Positions 24,641-35,493 of a stretch of 64,000 nt of DNA are shown one piece after another. The position numbers and the translations under genes are program-made. The notes beneath the pieces were generated by a model. That model made no database searches. It was not told where the DNA came from and was given only the letters and a program-made list of their open reading frames with translations. Within the stretch, counting starts at the first letter, position 1, and every line of letters starts with the position of its first letter. Origin of the DNA: Pseudoduganella dura (GTDB lineage Bacteria; Pseudomonadota; Gammaproteobacteria; Burkholderiales; Burkholderiaceae_D); NCBI RefSeq assembly GCF_009727155.1, contig NZ_WNWM01000002.1:4030001-4094000 (forward strand), in the 5' to 3' direction.

Positions 24641-25489
24641 TTATCCTTTTTCGGTTTCCGTTTCCGCCATCCGGTGGAAGCGGTTCGGCACCAGCCTGCC
24701 CATGCCGTAGCGCCGGGCATGGCGCAGGGCGCCGAAAGTGTATTGCTGGGCAAGGTCGACGGCCTGCGGCAGCGCCATGCCGCGCGCCATGTAGGCGGCG
24801 ATCGCGGCCGACAGCACGCCGCCGGAGCCGACGAACGGGCCGGGCAGGTGCTGCCAGCGGTCGTGGCGGATGATGCCGCCATCGCCATAGAGCGTGTTGG
24901 CGCGCAGGCCCGTCTCGGCGCGCGACGTGCCGGCCGGCGTGCCGGTCACCAGCACGTACTCGCAGCCCAGGTCGATCAGGTGCTGCGCATCGTCGCCCAT
25001 CGTTTCGCCATTCGCCAGGTCGCGCCAGGTTTCCGCCAGGCGCCCCAGTTCAACCTGCGACAGCAGCAACAGCGTGGCCTGCGGCACCAGCAGCTGGCGC
25101 AGCACGGTGAGCAGTTCCTCGGGATCGGTCTGTTCCGACAGCGGCGGCAGCTGCGAGCCGAACGGGTCGAGGATCAACGGCGCATCCGGATAGTCGGAGA
25201 CCACTTCGGCGATCGACGAGATGTGTTCCATGTGATCGAGCGCGCCGATCTTGAACGCGGCCACCTGCGCATCTTCCAGCACCACGCGGGCCTGGTCGGA
25301 TACCCAGTCCGGTTCCACGTGCTGCTGGTCTTCCACGCGGGCGGTATCGGCGATGAGCAGCGCGGTCGTGACCGACAGGCCCTGGCACCCGAGCGCGGCG
25401 AACACGCCGATGTCGGAATGCACGCCCACTGCGCCGATCGGATCGGCCACGCCGAATGTCAGGATGAGGGGTGATGTTTGGTTTTGCAC
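24641..25489 (-). CDS. Divergent ThiD-like (HMP-P kinase family) protein
   Basis: A 282-residue ribokinase-fold protein of the ThiD/PdxK group, which phosphorylates hydroxymethylpyrimidine (phosphate) for thiamine. The fold landmarks are LTFGVADPIGAVGVHSD (in place of the usual AGSDPSGGAGIQAD) and FVGSGGVLSAAIAAYMA (in place of GTGC/DTLSAA). Gly224 occupies the position of the catalytic Cys or Asp, and the N-terminal substrate loop has lost its SGG. It could be inactive, regulatory, or specific for another substrate. It is co-transcribed with hemL and divergent from a rubredoxin gene; no other thiamine genes are nearby. Confidence 0.75.
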   Translation of the reverse strand: MQNQTSPLILTFGVADPIGAVGVHSDIGVFAALGCQGLSVTTALLIADTARVEDQQHVEPDWVSDQARVVLEDAQVAAFKIGALDHMEHISSIAEVVSDYPDAPLILDPFGSQLPPLSEQTDPEELLTVLRQLLVPQATLLLLSQVELGRLAETWRDLANGETMGDDAQHLIDLGCEYVLVTGTPAGTSRAETGLRANTLYGDGGIIRHDRWQHLPGPFVGSGGVLSAAIAAYMARGMALPQAVDLAQQYTFGALRHARRYGMGRLVPNRFHRMAETETEKG

Positions 25490-25545
25490 GGCCAGTAGAT
25501 TAAGATACCCGATTCGGCATTTTACTTGATTGAGGGTGGCAGAAC

Positions 25546-25770
25546 GTGAGCAGCATTATTGGTAACAATGTTGGAAACGGCGTGCGGCAGAACGCGGGAC
25601 AGGAACTCAAAAGCTGGATGTGCCTGATCTGCGGCTGGATCTACGACGAAGCGGCAGGCTTGCCGGAAGAAGGCATCGCTCCCGGCACCCGCTGGGAAGA
25701 TGTGCCGATGAACTGGACTTGTCCGGAATGCGGTGCCAGAAAGGACGATTTCGAGATGGTGGCGCTGTAA
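25546..25770 (+). CDS. Rubredoxin
   Basis: A 74-residue iron protein. The two Cys knuckles MCLICGWIYDE (Cys26, Cys29) and WTCPECGARKDDFE (Cys59, Cys62) bind one Fe and transfer single electrons. The rubredoxin core is about 52 residues; here it follows a polar 23-residue N-terminal extension when the GTG at 25546 (GAGG ten bases upstream) is used. An ATG at 25618 would be inside the core motif. It is divergent from the ThiD-like gene. The electron-transfer partner is not encoded nearby. Cytoplasmic. Confidence 0.92.
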   Translation: MSSIIGNNVGNGVRQNAGQELKSWMCLICGWIYDEAAGLPEEGIAPGTRWEDVPMNWTCPECGARKDDFEMVAL

Positions 25771-25807
25771 CGGAAGATGGCACCGGTATCGCGCGTTGCT
25801 GTTTTAC

Positions 25808-25871
25808 GGACGTGCGAGGGTGCCCCCACACGTCCGCCTGCCTGATTTTCGCTGTGCTATCGTAGCGAAAA
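25808..25871 (+). terminator. Two hairpins between rubredoxin and pilG
   Basis: GGACGTG (25808-25814) pairs with CACGTCC (25829-25835), with further G-C pairs inside; then TTTTCGCT (25846-25853) pairs with AGCGAAAA (25864-25871). No long T-run follows the first stem, so termination is uncertain, but the pair probably separates the rubredoxin transcript from the pil genes, which start 18 bases later. Confidence 0.45.
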
Positions 25872-25888
25872 CGGGTGGGTAAAACGAT

Positions 25889-26287
25889 ATGACGACAACG
25901 CCGCAAGCGACCGGCCTGACCATCATGGTCATCGATGACAGCAGCACGATCCGCCGGTCGGCCGAGATCTTCCTGAGCCAGGCGGGTTACGGGGTGGTGC
26001 TGGCCGAGGACGGGTTCGATGCGCTGGCCAAGATCATCGACCACCATCCGGCGCTGATCTTCTGCGACATCCTGATGCCCCGGCTGGACGGTTACCAGAC
26101 CTGCGCGCTGATCAAGAAGAGCGCGAAATTCCACGCCACGCCGGTGTTGATGCTGTCGTCCAAGGACGGCCTGTTCGACCGCGCGCGCGGCGCAATGGTG
26201 GGCTCGGCCGCCTACCTCACCAAACCCTTCAGCAAGGACAGCCTGCTTGCCGCGGTGCGCGAGCACGCCGGGCAGCGGCCGTCATAA
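25889..26287 (+). CDS. pilG: Twitching motility response regulator PilG
   Basis: A 132-residue stand-alone CheY-like receiver. It has the acidic pair in VIDDSSTIRRSAE, the phospho-acceptor Asp60 in FCDILMPRLDGY, and the conserved Lys in YLTKPFSK. In the Pil-Chp pathway PilG receives phosphate from the PilL/ChpA kinase and promotes pilus extension. It is the first of five co-directional genes pilG-H-I-J-L with gaps of at most 25 bases or with overlaps. Cytoplasmic, acting at the cell poles in species studied. Confidence 0.93.
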   Translation: MTTTPQATGLTIMVIDDSSTIRRSAEIFLSQAGYGVVLAEDGFDALAKIIDHHPALIFCDILMPRLDGYQTCALIKKSAKFHATPVLMLSSKDGLFDRARGAMVGSAAYLTKPFSKDSLLAAVREHAGQRPS

Positions 26288-26299
26288 CGAGAGCATGCC

Positions 26300-26665
26300 A
26301 TGGCCATCCGCCGAATCCTGATCGTCGACGATTCCCCCACCGAGCGCTATTACCTGTCCGATATCCTGGCCCGCAACGGCTACGTGGTGTCGACGGCCGA
26401 GAGCGGTGAAGAGGCGCTGCTGCGTATCCGTGCCGAGAAGCCGGAGCTGATCCTGATGGACGTGGTGATGCCGGGCGCAAACGGCTTCCAGGTCACGCGC
26501 TCGATCGCCCGCGACCCGGAGCTGCAGCACGTGCCGGTGATCATCTGCTCGTCGAAGAACCAGGAAACGGACCGCATCTGGGGCCTGCGCCAGGGCGCCA
26601 AGGATTACCTCGTCAAGCCCGTGAGCGCGGCCGAGCTGCTGTCGAAGATCGCCGCGCTGAGTTGA
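26300..26665 (+). CDS. pilH: Twitching motility response regulator PilH
   Basis: A 121-residue receiver domain protein. [14 protein letters not shown] supplies the acidic pocket, Asp54 in [14 protein letters not shown] is the phosphorylation site, and DYLVKPVS holds the conserved Lys. PilH is the second CheY-like output of the Pil-Chp system, thought to oppose PilG by favouring retraction or to serve as a phosphate sink. Its TGA overlaps the ATG of pilI. Confidence 0.94.
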   Translation: MAIRRILIVDDSPTERYYLSDILARNGYVVSTAESGEEALLRIRAEKPELILMDVVMPGANGFQVTRSIARDPELQHVPVIICSSKNQETDRIWGLRQGAKDYLVKPVSAAELLSKIAALS

Positions 26666-27294
26666 TGGCTGACGCGGAGCACGAAGGCGAGCGCCGCAGC
26701 CGGCTGCGCCAATACCAGGTGCAGTTGCTGGAACGGATGCAGGCCGCGCAGGCCACCGGGGCAGCCGCCGCGCGCGAGCTGGGCGTGCTGATCGGCGCGC
26801 GCCATTGCCTGCTGGACCTGACCCAGGTCGGCGAGATCGTTCCGTTCCAGTCCGCAACGGCGGTACCGCTCACGCAGCCGTGGTACCTGGGCCTGGCCAA
26901 TGTGCGCGGCAACCTCGTCGGCGTGATCGACCTGGGGGCTTACCTGGCGGCCGAATCGGCTGATTCATCGGGTTCGCATTCGCCGGCGCATCCGGCTGCT
27001 CATTTGCTTGAGCATGGGCCCGCGCACACGCCCGAACACGTCGGCGACGCCGTGCCTGCCGTCACCGAAACCCGGCTGCTGACGTTTGCCGCCTGCATCA
27101 AGCTGCCCTGCGCGCTGGTGGCCAGCCGGGTGCTCGGCCTGCGCCGGCTGTCGGACATGCAACCGGCCGGCACCGGCACGGCGGCCCCGGCCTGGTGCGC
27201 CGAACGGTATGTCGACACCGATGGCCAGTCATGGACCCGGCTCGACCTGGCCCGGCTGGCGCGCGAACCACGTTTCCTGCACGTGGGACCATAG
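26665..27294 (+). CDS. pilI: CheW-like adaptor PilI
   Basis: A 209-residue CheW-domain protein that couples the PilJ receptor to the PilL kinase. The CheW core begins near residue 45 (GARHCLLDLTQVGEIVPF) and continues through QPWYLGLANVRGNLVGVIDL. A His/Ala/Pro-rich insertion follows before the final beta strands, so it is longer than CheW (about 165 residues). The start is the ATG at 26665, overlapping the pilH stop as TGATG; a TTG one codon earlier is less likely. Confidence 0.9.
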   Translation: MADAEHEGERRSRLRQYQVQLLERMQAAQATGAAAARELGVLIGARHCLLDLTQVGEIVPFQSATAVPLTQPWYLGLANVRGNLVGVIDLGAYLAAESADSSGSHSPAHPAAHLLEHGPAHTPEHVGDAVPAVTETRLLTFAACIKLPCALVASRVLGLRRLSDMQPAGTGTAAPAWCAERYVDTDGQSWTRLDLARLAREPRFLHVGP

Positions 27295-27318
27295 CCACCA
27301 CCGATCGGAAAGGACGCG

Positions 27319-29634
27319 ATGCGATTCAAGTTTTCACGGCAAGGCCGGCAGGAGCCGCCGCCCGATTCCAGCTTCGCCGATGGCGGCGATTCGCAGTTCG
27401 CCCATGGCGGCCCGGGTGCTTCGGATGCCGACGCGCCGCTGCGGCTGCGCGATGCGCTGCGCCGGCGCGCCAGCGAAGGCGCCGCGCAGGAAGCGGCGCC
27501 GGCGCTCAGGCTGCCCCTGATCGGCCACCTGCCGCCGCAGCGGCAGCTCAGCTACCTGGTCACGGCACTGGCGGTCGTGCTGGCGCTGTCGGCCGGCCTG
27601 GTAGCGCTCAACGCGCAGCACGGCGCGGCCGGCGCGGCCGCCACGCAGCTGGCGGGCGATGCGCTGATGCATTCGCAACGCATCGGCAAGGCGGCGCCCA
27701 ACGCGCTGCAAGGCAGCGAAGAGGCATTCCGCCAGCTCGACGAGAGCCGGCGCGAACTGGAACGCGACCTGGCGCTGCTCGATACCGGCGGCAGCTACCG
27801 CGGCCGCAGCGTTGCCGCCGCCGGCGGCGCGCTGCGCGGGGCGGTGGCGGATGCCCGCGCCCAATGGGCCGCCACGGCGAAGGCGGCCGATACGGTGCTG
27901 CGCCACCGCGGCGACCTGGCCGACGTCGAGAAGTCGTTGCGCGCCCTGGACGCGCTGGCGCCGCAACTGCTGGGGCAGGCCGAAGAAATCATGGCGCTGC
28001 GGCTGCAGCGCGGTGCCGGCGCGCGCGAGATCGCCGCACTGGGCCGCCTGGCGATGCTGACCCAGCGGATGAGCCTTGGCACCGCCGAATTCACGGCCGC
28101 CGGCGGCATCCGCTCCGAGACGGCGTTCCAGCTGGGTCGCGACATCACGACCTTCCGCGCGACCGTCGACGCGCTGCTGAACGGCGGCGGCAGTGGCGAC
28201 GACGGCCCCGGCATCGCGGCCGTCCGCGAGGCCGACGTGCGCGAGCGCCTGGCCGCGCTGCAAACCGGCTTCGAACAGTACCAGGCCCAGGCCGGCGCGA
28301 TCCTCGGCCGGCTCGACCGCCTGCTGGCGGCGCGCAATGCCGAGCGGCTGATCTTCCGCCAGAACGAGAACCTGCGCCAGAGCCTGGCCAGGCTGCTGGA
28401 CGGCTACCGCGGCGCGCAGGAATCGCTGAACTGGACGTTCTGGCTGATGGTGGCCGGCGGCATGCTGGTGCTGCTGACGGGCGCCGCGATCGGCCGCGTG
28501 CTGCTGCAGGATTCGTACAACCGCACCCGCGGCGCCGAGCAGCGCCGCCGGCAGGCGGAAGCGCAGCGGCTTCAGGCGCAGCAGCAGGAAGAGGCGGCGA
28601 AGGCCGCGAATGCCCGGAACCAGGCCGCGATCCTGCGGCTGATGAACGAACTGCAGGAAGTGGCGGACGGCGACCTGACCGTGCAGGCCACCGTGTCGGA
28701 AGACATCACCGGCGCCATCGCCGATTCGGTCAACTACACGGTGGAGGAATTGCGCGGGCTGGTGGGCCGCGTGACGGCGACGGCCGGGCAGGTGACGGCC
28801 GCCTCCACCCAGGCGCAGGGCGTTTCCACCGCGCTGCTCGCCGCCTCGCAACAGCAGGCGCGCGAAATCCGCGATACCAGCGCGACCGTGCTGCGGATGG
28901 CGGCCGAGATCACCGAGGTGTCGAAGTCCGCCGCCGGCACGGCGGACGTGGCGCGCCAGTCGGTGGTGGCGGCGCGGCAGGGCGCGGCGGCGGTGCAGGA
29001 TACGATCGCCGGCATGAACGGCATCCGCGAGCACATCCAGGAAACGAGCAAGCGCATCAAGCGGCTGGGCGAATCGTCGCAGCAGATCGGCGAGATCACG
29101 GAACTGATCTCGGACATCACCGAGCAGACCAATGTGCTGGCACTGAACGCGGCGATCCAGGCCGCCTCCGCCGGCGAGGCGGGGCGCGGCTTTTCCGTGG
29201 TGGCCGAGGAAGTGCAGCGGCTGGCGGAGCGCTCGGCCGGCAGCGCCAAGCAGATCGGCGCGCTGGTGCGCGCGATCCAGGCCGATACGCACGATGCCGT
29301 GGCGGCAATGGAACGGTCGACGCTGGGCGTGGTCGAAGGCGCACGACTCTCCGATGCGGCCGGTGCCGCGCTGGAGGAAATCGAGCGCGTGTCGCACCAG
29401 CTGGCCGAGCTGATCGAAGGCATGTCGCACGCGACCGGCGCGCAGGCGGCATCGGCCGGCGGCGTGGCGCGGCACATCGGCCATATCCTGCAGGTCACGG
29501 AGCAGACCCAGGCCGGCACGCAGCAAACCGCGCAGTCGGTGCGCCAGCTGTCGGCGCTGGCCCAGCAACTGAAGGATTCCGTGTCGCGCTTCCGCATCGG
29601 CAACCAACAACCTGAACAAGCAGCGAGACCATGA
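27319..29634 (+). CDS. pilJ: Type IV pilus methyl-accepting chemotaxis protein PilJ
   Basis: A 771-residue receptor. A cytoplasmic N-terminal segment (about 75 residues, longer than usual) precedes TM1 (about residues 78-97). The periplasmic part carries two PilJ-type helical modules, and TM2 ([20 protein letters not shown]) lies near residue 375. A HAMP-like region and long coiled coils follow, with the signalling tip [20 protein letters not shown] near residue 605 and [15 protein letters not shown]. It senses surface contact or pilus subunits in Pseudomonas. Four-base overlap with pilL. Confidence 0.94.
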   Translation: MRFKFSRQGRQEPPPDSSFADGGDSQFAHGGPGASDADAPLRLRDALRRRASEGAAQEAAPALRLPLIGHLPPQRQLSYLVTALAVVLALSAGLVALNAQHGAAGAAATQLAGDALMHSQRIGKAAPNALQGSEEAFRQLDESRRELERDLALLDTGGSYRGRSVAAAGGALRGAVADARAQWAATAKAADTVLRHRGDLADVEKSLRALDALAPQLLGQAEEIMALRLQRGAGAREIAALGRLAMLTQRMSLGTAEFTAAGGIRSETAFQLGRDITTFRATVDALLNGGGSGDDGPGIAAVREADVRERLAALQTGFEQYQAQAGAILGRLDRLLAARNAERLIFRQNENLRQSLARLLDGYRGAQESLNWTFWLMVAGGMLVLLTGAAIGRVLLQDSYNRTRGAEQRRRQAEAQRLQAQQQEEAAKAANARNQAAILRLMNELQEVADGDLTVQATVSEDITGAIADSVNYTVEELRGLVGRVTATAGQVTAASTQAQGVSTALLAASQQQAREIRDTSATVLRMAAEITEVSKSAAGTADVARQSVVAARQGAAAVQDTIAGMNGIREHIQETSKRIKRLGESSQQIGEITELISDITEQTNVLALNAAIQAASAGEAGRGFSVVAEEVQRLAERSAGSAKQIGALVRAIQADTHDAVAAMERSTLGVVEGARLSDAAGAALEEIERVSHQLAELIEGMSHATGAQAASAGGVARHIGHILQVTEQTQAGTQQTAQSVRQLSALAQQLKDSVSRFRIGNQQPEQAARP

Positions 29635-32600
29635 GCGAGACCGAATTTGCCCCCAACTCCTTTGATCCGGGCCCGCTGTCGTGGGTGATGGGCGAGATCC
29701 GCGAGGCGCTGGGCCGCTCGCGCACGGCGCTGTTCGAGGCCGGCGGCCTGGAGCCGGAAGACCAGGCCACCGCGCTGCGGCTGGCCAAGTCGCACCTGCA
29801 CCAGGCGCACGGCGCGTTGCTGATGGTGGACGTGGACGGCGTGGCCGCCATCACGCAGCTGGCCGAAGATGCGCTGGACCGCTTCAAGGACGGCACCGTG
29901 AAGTGCAGCGCCGACCATGTGGCGGTGATCGGGCGGCTGTACGGCGCGCTGGTCGAACACCTGGAAGAGCTGCTGGACGGCGCGCCGTTCCAGCCGGTGC
30001 GGCTGTTCCCGTATTACGCGGCCGCGCAGCAGATGCTGGGCGCGCCGCGCGTCCACCCGGCCGACCTGTTCTTTCCCGACCTGGCGCGCGAATCGGCATT
30101 GCCGCCGGCGGCCGGCGAAGAGACCGGCGATGCCGCATTGCGACAGCACGAGGTGGACCATGCCGCGCTGCGACAACGCTTCGAGCGCGCGCTGCTGCCG
30201 TACCTGAAGTCCGGCGATCCGGCACAGGCGCAGCCGCTGGCCGCGGTGATCGCCGAGGTGGCCGCGGCCCAGGCCGCGCCGCGGGGGCGGGTGTTCTGGC
30301 TGGCGCTGCAGGCATTCGCGGAACTGGTGGTGGACGGCCACGTACCGGGCGGCGTGTATGTCAAACAGCTGTTCGGCGCGGCCAACCTGCAGATGCGCCG
30401 GCTGGCGCAGGGCGCGCCGGAAACCCCGGACGCGGTGCTGCGCGACGCGCTGTTCTTCATCGCCGCGGCGGAGCCCGGACACCTCGCGCCGCTGGCGCGC
30501 CAACTGCGCACCGGCTTCGCGCTGGACGGCATGGTACCGCCCGACTACGCGACGGAGCGTTACTGCCACCTCGACCCGGAAGCCCTGTCGCGCGCGAAGG
30601 AAGGGCTGGACGCGGCCCGCGCCGCATGGCAGCGGCTGGAGGCGGGCGACGGCGGCGCGCAGGCCGGCTTCGGGCAGGCGGTGGCGCTGGTGGCCGCGGC
30701 CAGCGACAAGCTGGGTGTCGCGCCCCTGGCCAACCTGATGCGGGAACTGGCGGCGGTCGCCAACGTGGCCACCGCCGCCGGCCGCGGCGAGACGCTGGGC
30801 CTGGAGATGGCCACGGCGCTGCTGTTCGCCGGCCATGGCCTCGGGCAGATCCGCCATCTGCCGGACGATTTCGCGGCCAGTGCGGCCACGATCGGTGCCC
30901 GCCTGCAGGCGCTCGCGGCGGGGCAGGAGCCGCCCGAACCGGCGCAGTGGCAGCAGGGCCTGGCGCAGCGGCTGCGGCAGGACGACACGGTGGTGGCGCT
31001 GTCGCAGCAGATGAAGGTGGCGCTGCGCGATGTGGAGCGCGGACTGGACGATTTCGCCGCCGACCCGGCGGCCCGGCCGCAACCGGCGGCGCTCGATGGC
31101 GTGCTGCACCAGCTCGAAGGTGCGCTGGCGATCACCGACCAGCCGGAAGCGCAGGCCGCCGCGGCGCACGTTCGGCGGCAGGTGGCCGCCCTGCTGGCCG
31201 GTGCCGGCGAGCCGGCGCCGCCGGAACAGGGCGAGGAACTCGACCGTATCGTGCAGAACGTGGGCGCGCTCGGCTTCTTCGTCGACATGCTGGCGCAGAA
31301 CGCCGCCGGCGCGCGCGAGCGCTTCGCGTTCGATGCCGCGCAGGGCACGTTCCGCGCGATTCCGCTGCGCAAGATCGCCGGGCCCGAATCGATCCCCGTG
31401 CTCGATGAAGAAGTACCGGCGCCGGCCGAGCCGGCACCGGCCGCCGGCAGCACCGTGGTCGCGGGCGCCAGCGACGCGGCGATCGAGGAAGAGCTGCTGG
31501 AAATCTTCATCGGCGAAGCGCAGGAAGTGCTGGCCTTCGTGGATGCTGCGCTGGCCAGGCCGCGAGCCGAGGCCGCCACGCCGGACAGCCTGGCCACGCT
31601 GCGCCGTTCGTACCACACGCTCAAGGGCAGCGGGCGGATGGTGGGGCTGAACCAGTTCGCCGATGCCGCCGGCGCGCTCGAGAAGGTCATGAACGCCTGG
31701 CTGGCCGGGGGACGCACGGCCGACGAGGCGCTGTTCGGCCTGCTGAAATGGGCGGCCGCCGAACTCAATGCCTGGGTCGGCGAACTGGTAGCAAAGGGTA
31801 TTTCGCCGCGCAGTGCGGCGCCGGTGATGGCCGCGGCCGCGCAGGTGCTGGAAGGTGCGCCGTTCGTGTCGTCCGACGACAGGGCGGCACCGGCGGAGCC
31901 GCCGCCGGCCGAACCGTATGTGACGGACGAGAACGCGACGGAAGCATCCGCGATTGCCGCGCCGGACATGGCGGCACCGGACATGGGGGCACCGGACGCC
32001 GGCGACGGCATGCGTTTCGTCGGCCGCCTGGCCGTGCCGGCGGCACTGTTCGACATCTACGTGGCCGAAGCCACCGCGCTGGCGCAGGCGCTGGCGCGCG
32101 ACTTCGACACGTGGCGCCGGCAGGGCGAACTGGACCCGGAAGCGCTGCACCTGGCGCATACGCTGACGGGTACGTCCGGCACGGTCGGCTTCAAGCCGTT
32201 GCGCGAACTGGCCTTCGCGCTCGAAACCACGCTGCAGGCCGCGCCGGGCACGCTGCACGACCCGGCGCACCACGACCTGTTCGACCTGGCGATCGGGCGC
32301 GCGGCCGGCATGCTGGCCAGCTTCGCGGCCGGCGAGATGCCGCCCGCGCAGCCGGAGCTGATCGCCGCGCTGGAGCGCCTGCACGACGAGCTGGCCCGTG
32401 CGCATGCCGCCGGTCCCGACGTGGCCGCGCGGCTGGATGGCATGCTGGCGGAACCGGAAGAAGAGCCTGCAATATCGGAACAAGAGCCTGCGGTATCGGA
32501 ACAAGAGCCTGCGGTATCGGAACAAGAGCCTGCGGTATCGGAACAAGAGCCTGCGGTATCGGAACAAGAGCCTGCCGTGCCGGAAGATGCGCCGTCCGCA

Positions 32601-35348
32601 GCAGCGCCGGAGCCCGCTGCGCCGGTCGACGCGCTGGCGGTCCGCCTGGACACGCTGTTCACCGACACCTATCACGCGCTGCTCGGGAAGCCCGTCGCAC
32701 CGGATGAGGGGACTGCGGTATCGGAAGGAGCGCCTGCGGCAGCGGCCGAGGAGACCGCTGCGCCGGTCGGGGAGCTGGAGGCCCGCCTCGACACGTTGTT
32801 CAGCGATACCTATCACGCACTGCTTGCCGTGCCGTCGCCGGCACCGGAGCAAGGCACGGCGCCGCCGTTGCGGCCACAGCTGGTAACGCAGGACGAGTCG
32901 ATCGACGACCTGTTCAACGCCGCATTCGACGATGCCTTCGCGGAACCGCCGCTGACGCAGGCCTCCGTGCCGCAACCGGCGCCGGCAGCGCCGCCCGAAT
33001 CCCCGGCGGAACCGCAAGCGCATGGTCCGGCGCCGGCCGGCGCGGCGGAAGCAGGACCGGCCGATGCGCCGGACGTGCAGGCAATGCCGCTGCCCGAGCC
33101 CGAACCGGCGCTGCCGGCCGTGGCGGACGAACTCGACCCCGATCTGCTGCCCGTGTTCCTGGAAGAGGGCGCCGACCTGCTGCCCCAGGTGGGTGCCGCG
33201 CTGCGCGCCTGGCAGCATGCGCCGGCCGACACCGCGCAGCCGGCCACGCTGCAGCGCGTGCTGCATACGCTGAAGGGCAGCGCGCGGATGGCCGGTGCCA
33301 TGCGCCTGGGCCAGCATGCGCACGAGATGGAGACCCATGTCGAGGATATGGGCGACCCGGCGCCGGCCGCGTTCGAAGGCTTGCTGGCCCATTACGACCA
33401 CGCGCTGCTGCTGTTCGAGCAATTGCAGCACCCGCCGGCCGCGGCGGGCGCCGCGCCGGCGGCCACCCCTGCCGACAGCGAGGCGGCGGCAACCCAGGCG
33501 CCACTGGTGCGCGTACGCGCCGACATCCTCGACCGCCTCGTCAACCAGGCCGGCGAGGTGGCGATCGCGCGCTCGCGCGTCGAAAACGAAGTGGCCGCGC
33601 TGCGCACCGCGCTGGCCGACTTCGAGGGCAACCTGGCCAGGCTGCGGCTGCAGCTGCGCGAAGTGGAGATGCAGGCCGAATCCCGGATTGCCTCGCAGAT
33701 TGCCTCCCGGATCGCCACGCGGCCGCCGGCCGCCGGCGAGCGCGAATTCGATCCGCTCGAGTTCGACCGCTACACCCGGCTGCAGGAACTGACGCGGCTG
33801 ATGGCCGAGAGTGTCGATGACGTGGCGTCGTTCCATGCCGGGCTGCTGCAGTCGGTGGACAGCGCCGGCGACGACCTGGCGCAGCAGGCGCGGATGACCC
33901 GCGAACTGCAGCGCGATCTGCTGCGCGTGCGGATGGTGCCGTTCGCCAGCATCGCCGAGCGGCTGTACCGCGTGGCACGGCAGGGTACCAAGGAATTGGA
34001 CAAGCGCGTCAACCTGGATATCCGCGGCGGTTCCGTGGAGATGGACCGGAGCGTGCTGGAGCGGATGGCGGGCCCGTTCGAACACCTGCTGCGCAACGCG
34101 ATCGTGCACGGTATCGAGCCGCGCGAGGCACGCACCGCCGCCGGCAAGCCCGAGACGGGCGAGGTGGTGGTGCAGGCCAGCCAGCAGGGCAACGAGATCG
34201 TGCTGGAATTTTCCGACGACGGCGCGGGGCTCGACCTCGGCCGCATCCGCTCCCGGGCACGCGAACGGGGCCTGTTGAACGAGACCGGGGAAGCCGGCGA
34301 CGCCGGGCCCGCGGACGCGGACGTGGCGAACCTGATCTTCGAGCCCGGCTTTTCCACGGCCGACGCGCTCACCGAACTGGCCGGCCGCGGCGTGGGCATG
34401 GACGTGGTGCGCTCGGAGGCGCAGTCGCTGGGCGGCAGCATCGACATCCACACGGTGCCGGGGCAGGGCACGCGGTTCACGATCCGCCTGCCGCTGACAC
34501 TGGCGGTGACCCAGGTGGTGCTGCTGTCCGCCGGTGGACGGACGCACGCCGTGCCCGCCGCGCTGGTGGAGCAGGTGCTGCAGGTGAAAGCCGCGGCGCT
34601 GGACGAAGCCGCCGGCCGCGTCGACGTGGCCGGCCAGGCATTGCCGCTGCATTACCTGCCGGCGCTGCTCGGCGATCCGCATGCCAGGCCGCCGGCGCAG
34701 CGGTCGGTGCCCGTGCTGGTGCTGCGTGCCGGGAGCGACCGCCTCGCCCTGCGCGCCGACGAAGTGCTCGGCAACCGCGAGGTGGTGGTGAAGAATACCG
34801 GGCCGCAGCTGGCCCGCGTGCCGGGCATCGCCGGCGCCACCGTGCTGGGCTCCGGCGAGATCGTGCTGATCCTGAACCCGGTCGTGCTGGTCCAGCACCT
34901 GGCGCAGCACGTGGCGCAGCAGCCGCGGCCGCGCATGCCGATACCGGCCCCGCATGCGTCGGCGGGCACCATCATGGTGGTCGACGATTCGCTTACCGTA
35001 CGCAAGGTTACGCAGCGGTTGCTGGAGCGGGAAGGCTACACGGTGATGCTGGCGAAGGATGGCGTGGATGCGCTGGAGCAGATCGCCGCACGCAAGCCGG
35101 ACCTGATGCTGGTCGATATCGAGATGCCGCGGATGGACGGCTTCGACCTGACGCGCCACGTACGCGCCGCTGCCGCCACGAGCGAGATCCCGATCATCAT
35201 GATCACCTCGCGCAGCGCGGAAAAGCACCGCAGCCTTGCGCTGCAACTGGGCGTGAACGCATATTTCGGCAAGCCGTACCAGCAGACCGTGCTGCTGGGC
35301 GCGATCGCCGGGCTGCTGCCGGCGCGGGGAGCACCGGAGGAGGGGTGA
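29631..35348 (+). CDS. pilL: Chemotaxis-type hybrid histidine kinase PilL/ChpA
   Basis: A 1905-residue CheA-like kinase of the Pil-Chp system. At least four Hpt-like modules are visible: [13 protein letters not shown] (residue about 50), [13 protein letters not shown] (about 656), [13 protein letters not shown] (about 840) and [12 protein letters not shown] (about 1210). A dimerisation helix precedes the ATPase domain (N-box [15 protein letters not shown] near 1486, G-box [13 protein letters not shown] near 1584). A CheW domain follows (about 1620-1757), then a C-terminal receiver with [13 protein letters not shown] near 1827. Between the third and fourth Hpt is a disordered linker with seven-residue EPAVSEQ repeats. 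Phosphate flows to PilG and PilH. No pilK or chpB follows. Confidence 0.95.
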   Translation: MSETEFAPNSFDPGPLSWVMGEIREALGRSRTALFEAGGLEPEDQATALRLAKSHLHQAHGALLMVDVDGVAAITQLAEDALDRFKDGTVKCSADHVAVIGRLYGALVEHLEELLDGAPFQPVRLFPYYAAAQQMLGAPRVHPADLFFPDLARESALPPAAGEETGDAALRQHEVDHAALRQRFERALLPYLKSGDPAQAQPLAAVIAEVAAAQAAPRGRVFWLALQAFAELVVDGHVPGGVYVKQLFGAANLQMRRLAQGAPETPDAVLRDALFFIAAAEPGHLAPLARQLRTGFALDGMVPPDYATERYCHLDPEALSRAKEGLDAARAAWQRLEAGDGGAQAGFGQAVALVAAASDKLGVAPLANLMRELAAVANVATAAGRGETLGLEMATALLFAGHGLGQIRHLPDDFAASAATIGARLQALAAGQEPPEPAQWQQGLAQRLRQDDTVVALSQQMKVALRDVERGLDDFAADPAARPQPAALDGVLHQLEGALAITDQPEAQAAAAHVRRQVAALLAGAGEPAPPEQGEELDRIVQNVGALGFFVDMLAQNAAGARERFAFDAAQGTFRAIPLRKIAGPESIPVLDEEVPAPAEPAPAAGSTVVAGASDAAIEEELLEIFIGEAQEVLAFVDAALARPRAEAATPDSLATLRRSYHTLKGSGRMVGLNQFADAAGALEKVMNAWLAGGRTADEALFGLLKWAAAELNAWVGELVAKGISPRSAAPVMAAAAQVLEGAPFVSSDDRAAPAEPPPAEPYVTDENATEASAIAAPDMAAPDMGAPDAGDGMRFVGRLAVPAALFDIYVAEATALAQALARDFDTWRRQGELDPEALHLAHTLTGTSGTVGFKPLRELAFALETTLQAAPGTLHDPAHHDLFDLAIGRAAGMLASFAAGEMPPAQPELIAALERLHDELARAHAAGPDVAARLDGMLAEPEEEPAISEQEPAVSEQEPAVSEQEPAVSEQEPAVSEQEPAVPEDAPSAAAPEPAAPVDALAVRLDTLFTDTYHALLGKPVAPDEGTAVSEGAPAAAAEETAAPVGELEARLDTLFSDTYHALLAVPSPAPEQGTAPPLRPQLVTQDESIDDLFNAAFDDAFAEPPLTQASVPQPAPAAPPESPAEPQAHGPAPAGAAEAGPADAPDVQAMPLPEPEPALPAVADELDPDLLPVFLEEGADLLPQVGAALRAWQHAPADTAQPATLQRVLHTLKGSARMAGAMRLGQHAHEMETHVEDMGDPAPAAFEGLLAHYDHALLLFEQLQHPPAAAGAAPAATPADSEAAATQAPLVRVRADILDRLVNQAGEVAIARSRVENEVAALRTALADFEGNLARLRLQLREVEMQAESRIASQIASRIATRPPAAGEREFDPLEFDRYTRLQELTRLMAESVDDVASFHAGLLQSVDSAGDDLAQQARMTRELQRDLLRVRMVPFASIAERLYRVARQGTKELDKRVNLDIRGGSVEMDRSVLERMAGPFEHLLRNAIVHGIEPREARTAAGKPETGEVVVQASQQGNEIVLEFSDDGAGLDLGRIRSRARERGLLNETGEAGDAGPADADVANLIFEPGFSTADALTELAGRGVGMDVVRSEAQSLGGSIDIHTVPGQGTRFTIRLPLTLAVTQVVLLSAGGRTHAVPAALVEQVLQVKAAALDEAAGRVDVAGQALPLHYLPALLGDPHARPPAQRSVPVLVLRAGSDRLALRADEVLGNREVVVKNTGPQLARVPGIAGATVLGSGEIVLILNPVVLVQHLAQHVAQQPRPRMPIPAPHASAGTIMVVDDSLTVRKVTQRLLEREGYTVMLAKDGVDALEQIAARKPDLMLVDIEMPRMDGFDLTRHVRAAAATSEIPIIMITSRSAEKHRSLALQLGVNAYFGKPYQQTVLLGAIAGLLPARGAPEEG
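32463..32582 (+). repeat. Tandem 21-bp repeats in the pilL linker
   Basis: Five full and one partial copies of GAGCCTGCGGTATCGGAACA(A) encode EPAVSEQ repeats. The first copy differs by one base; the middle four are identical, which suggests recent expansion. Because the unit is a multiple of three, copy-number change lengthens the linker without a frameshift. Confidence 0.9.
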
Positions 35349-35392
35349 GGGCGGAGCAAGCCCCGCCCTGGCCGGCGCGGCTTTGTGCCGCG
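35349..35392 (+). terminator. Possible terminator hairpins after pilL
   Basis: GGGCGG (35349-35354) pairs with CCGCCC (35363-35368), and CGCGGC (35376-35381) pairs with GCCGCG (35387-35392). No T-run follows, so only weak or factor-dependent termination can be claimed. Confidence 0.3.
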
Positions 35393-35493
35393 TTATCCCG
35401 CAAACAGCTCCCGCCGGCCGTCCCGCTGCCGATTTCATCGCCAGGTCATATTAAAAAACTAAGCTTGCCCTCTTGCAGATAACCGGAGCAAGC

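Noticed and set aside
28734..35438. A very long open frame (over 2200 codons) on the minus strand, antisense to pilJ and pilL
   Set aside because: It arises because high-GC genes with G/C third positions leave the opposite strand nearly free of stops. It has no domain, repeats mirror pilL, and it spans two well-supported genes.
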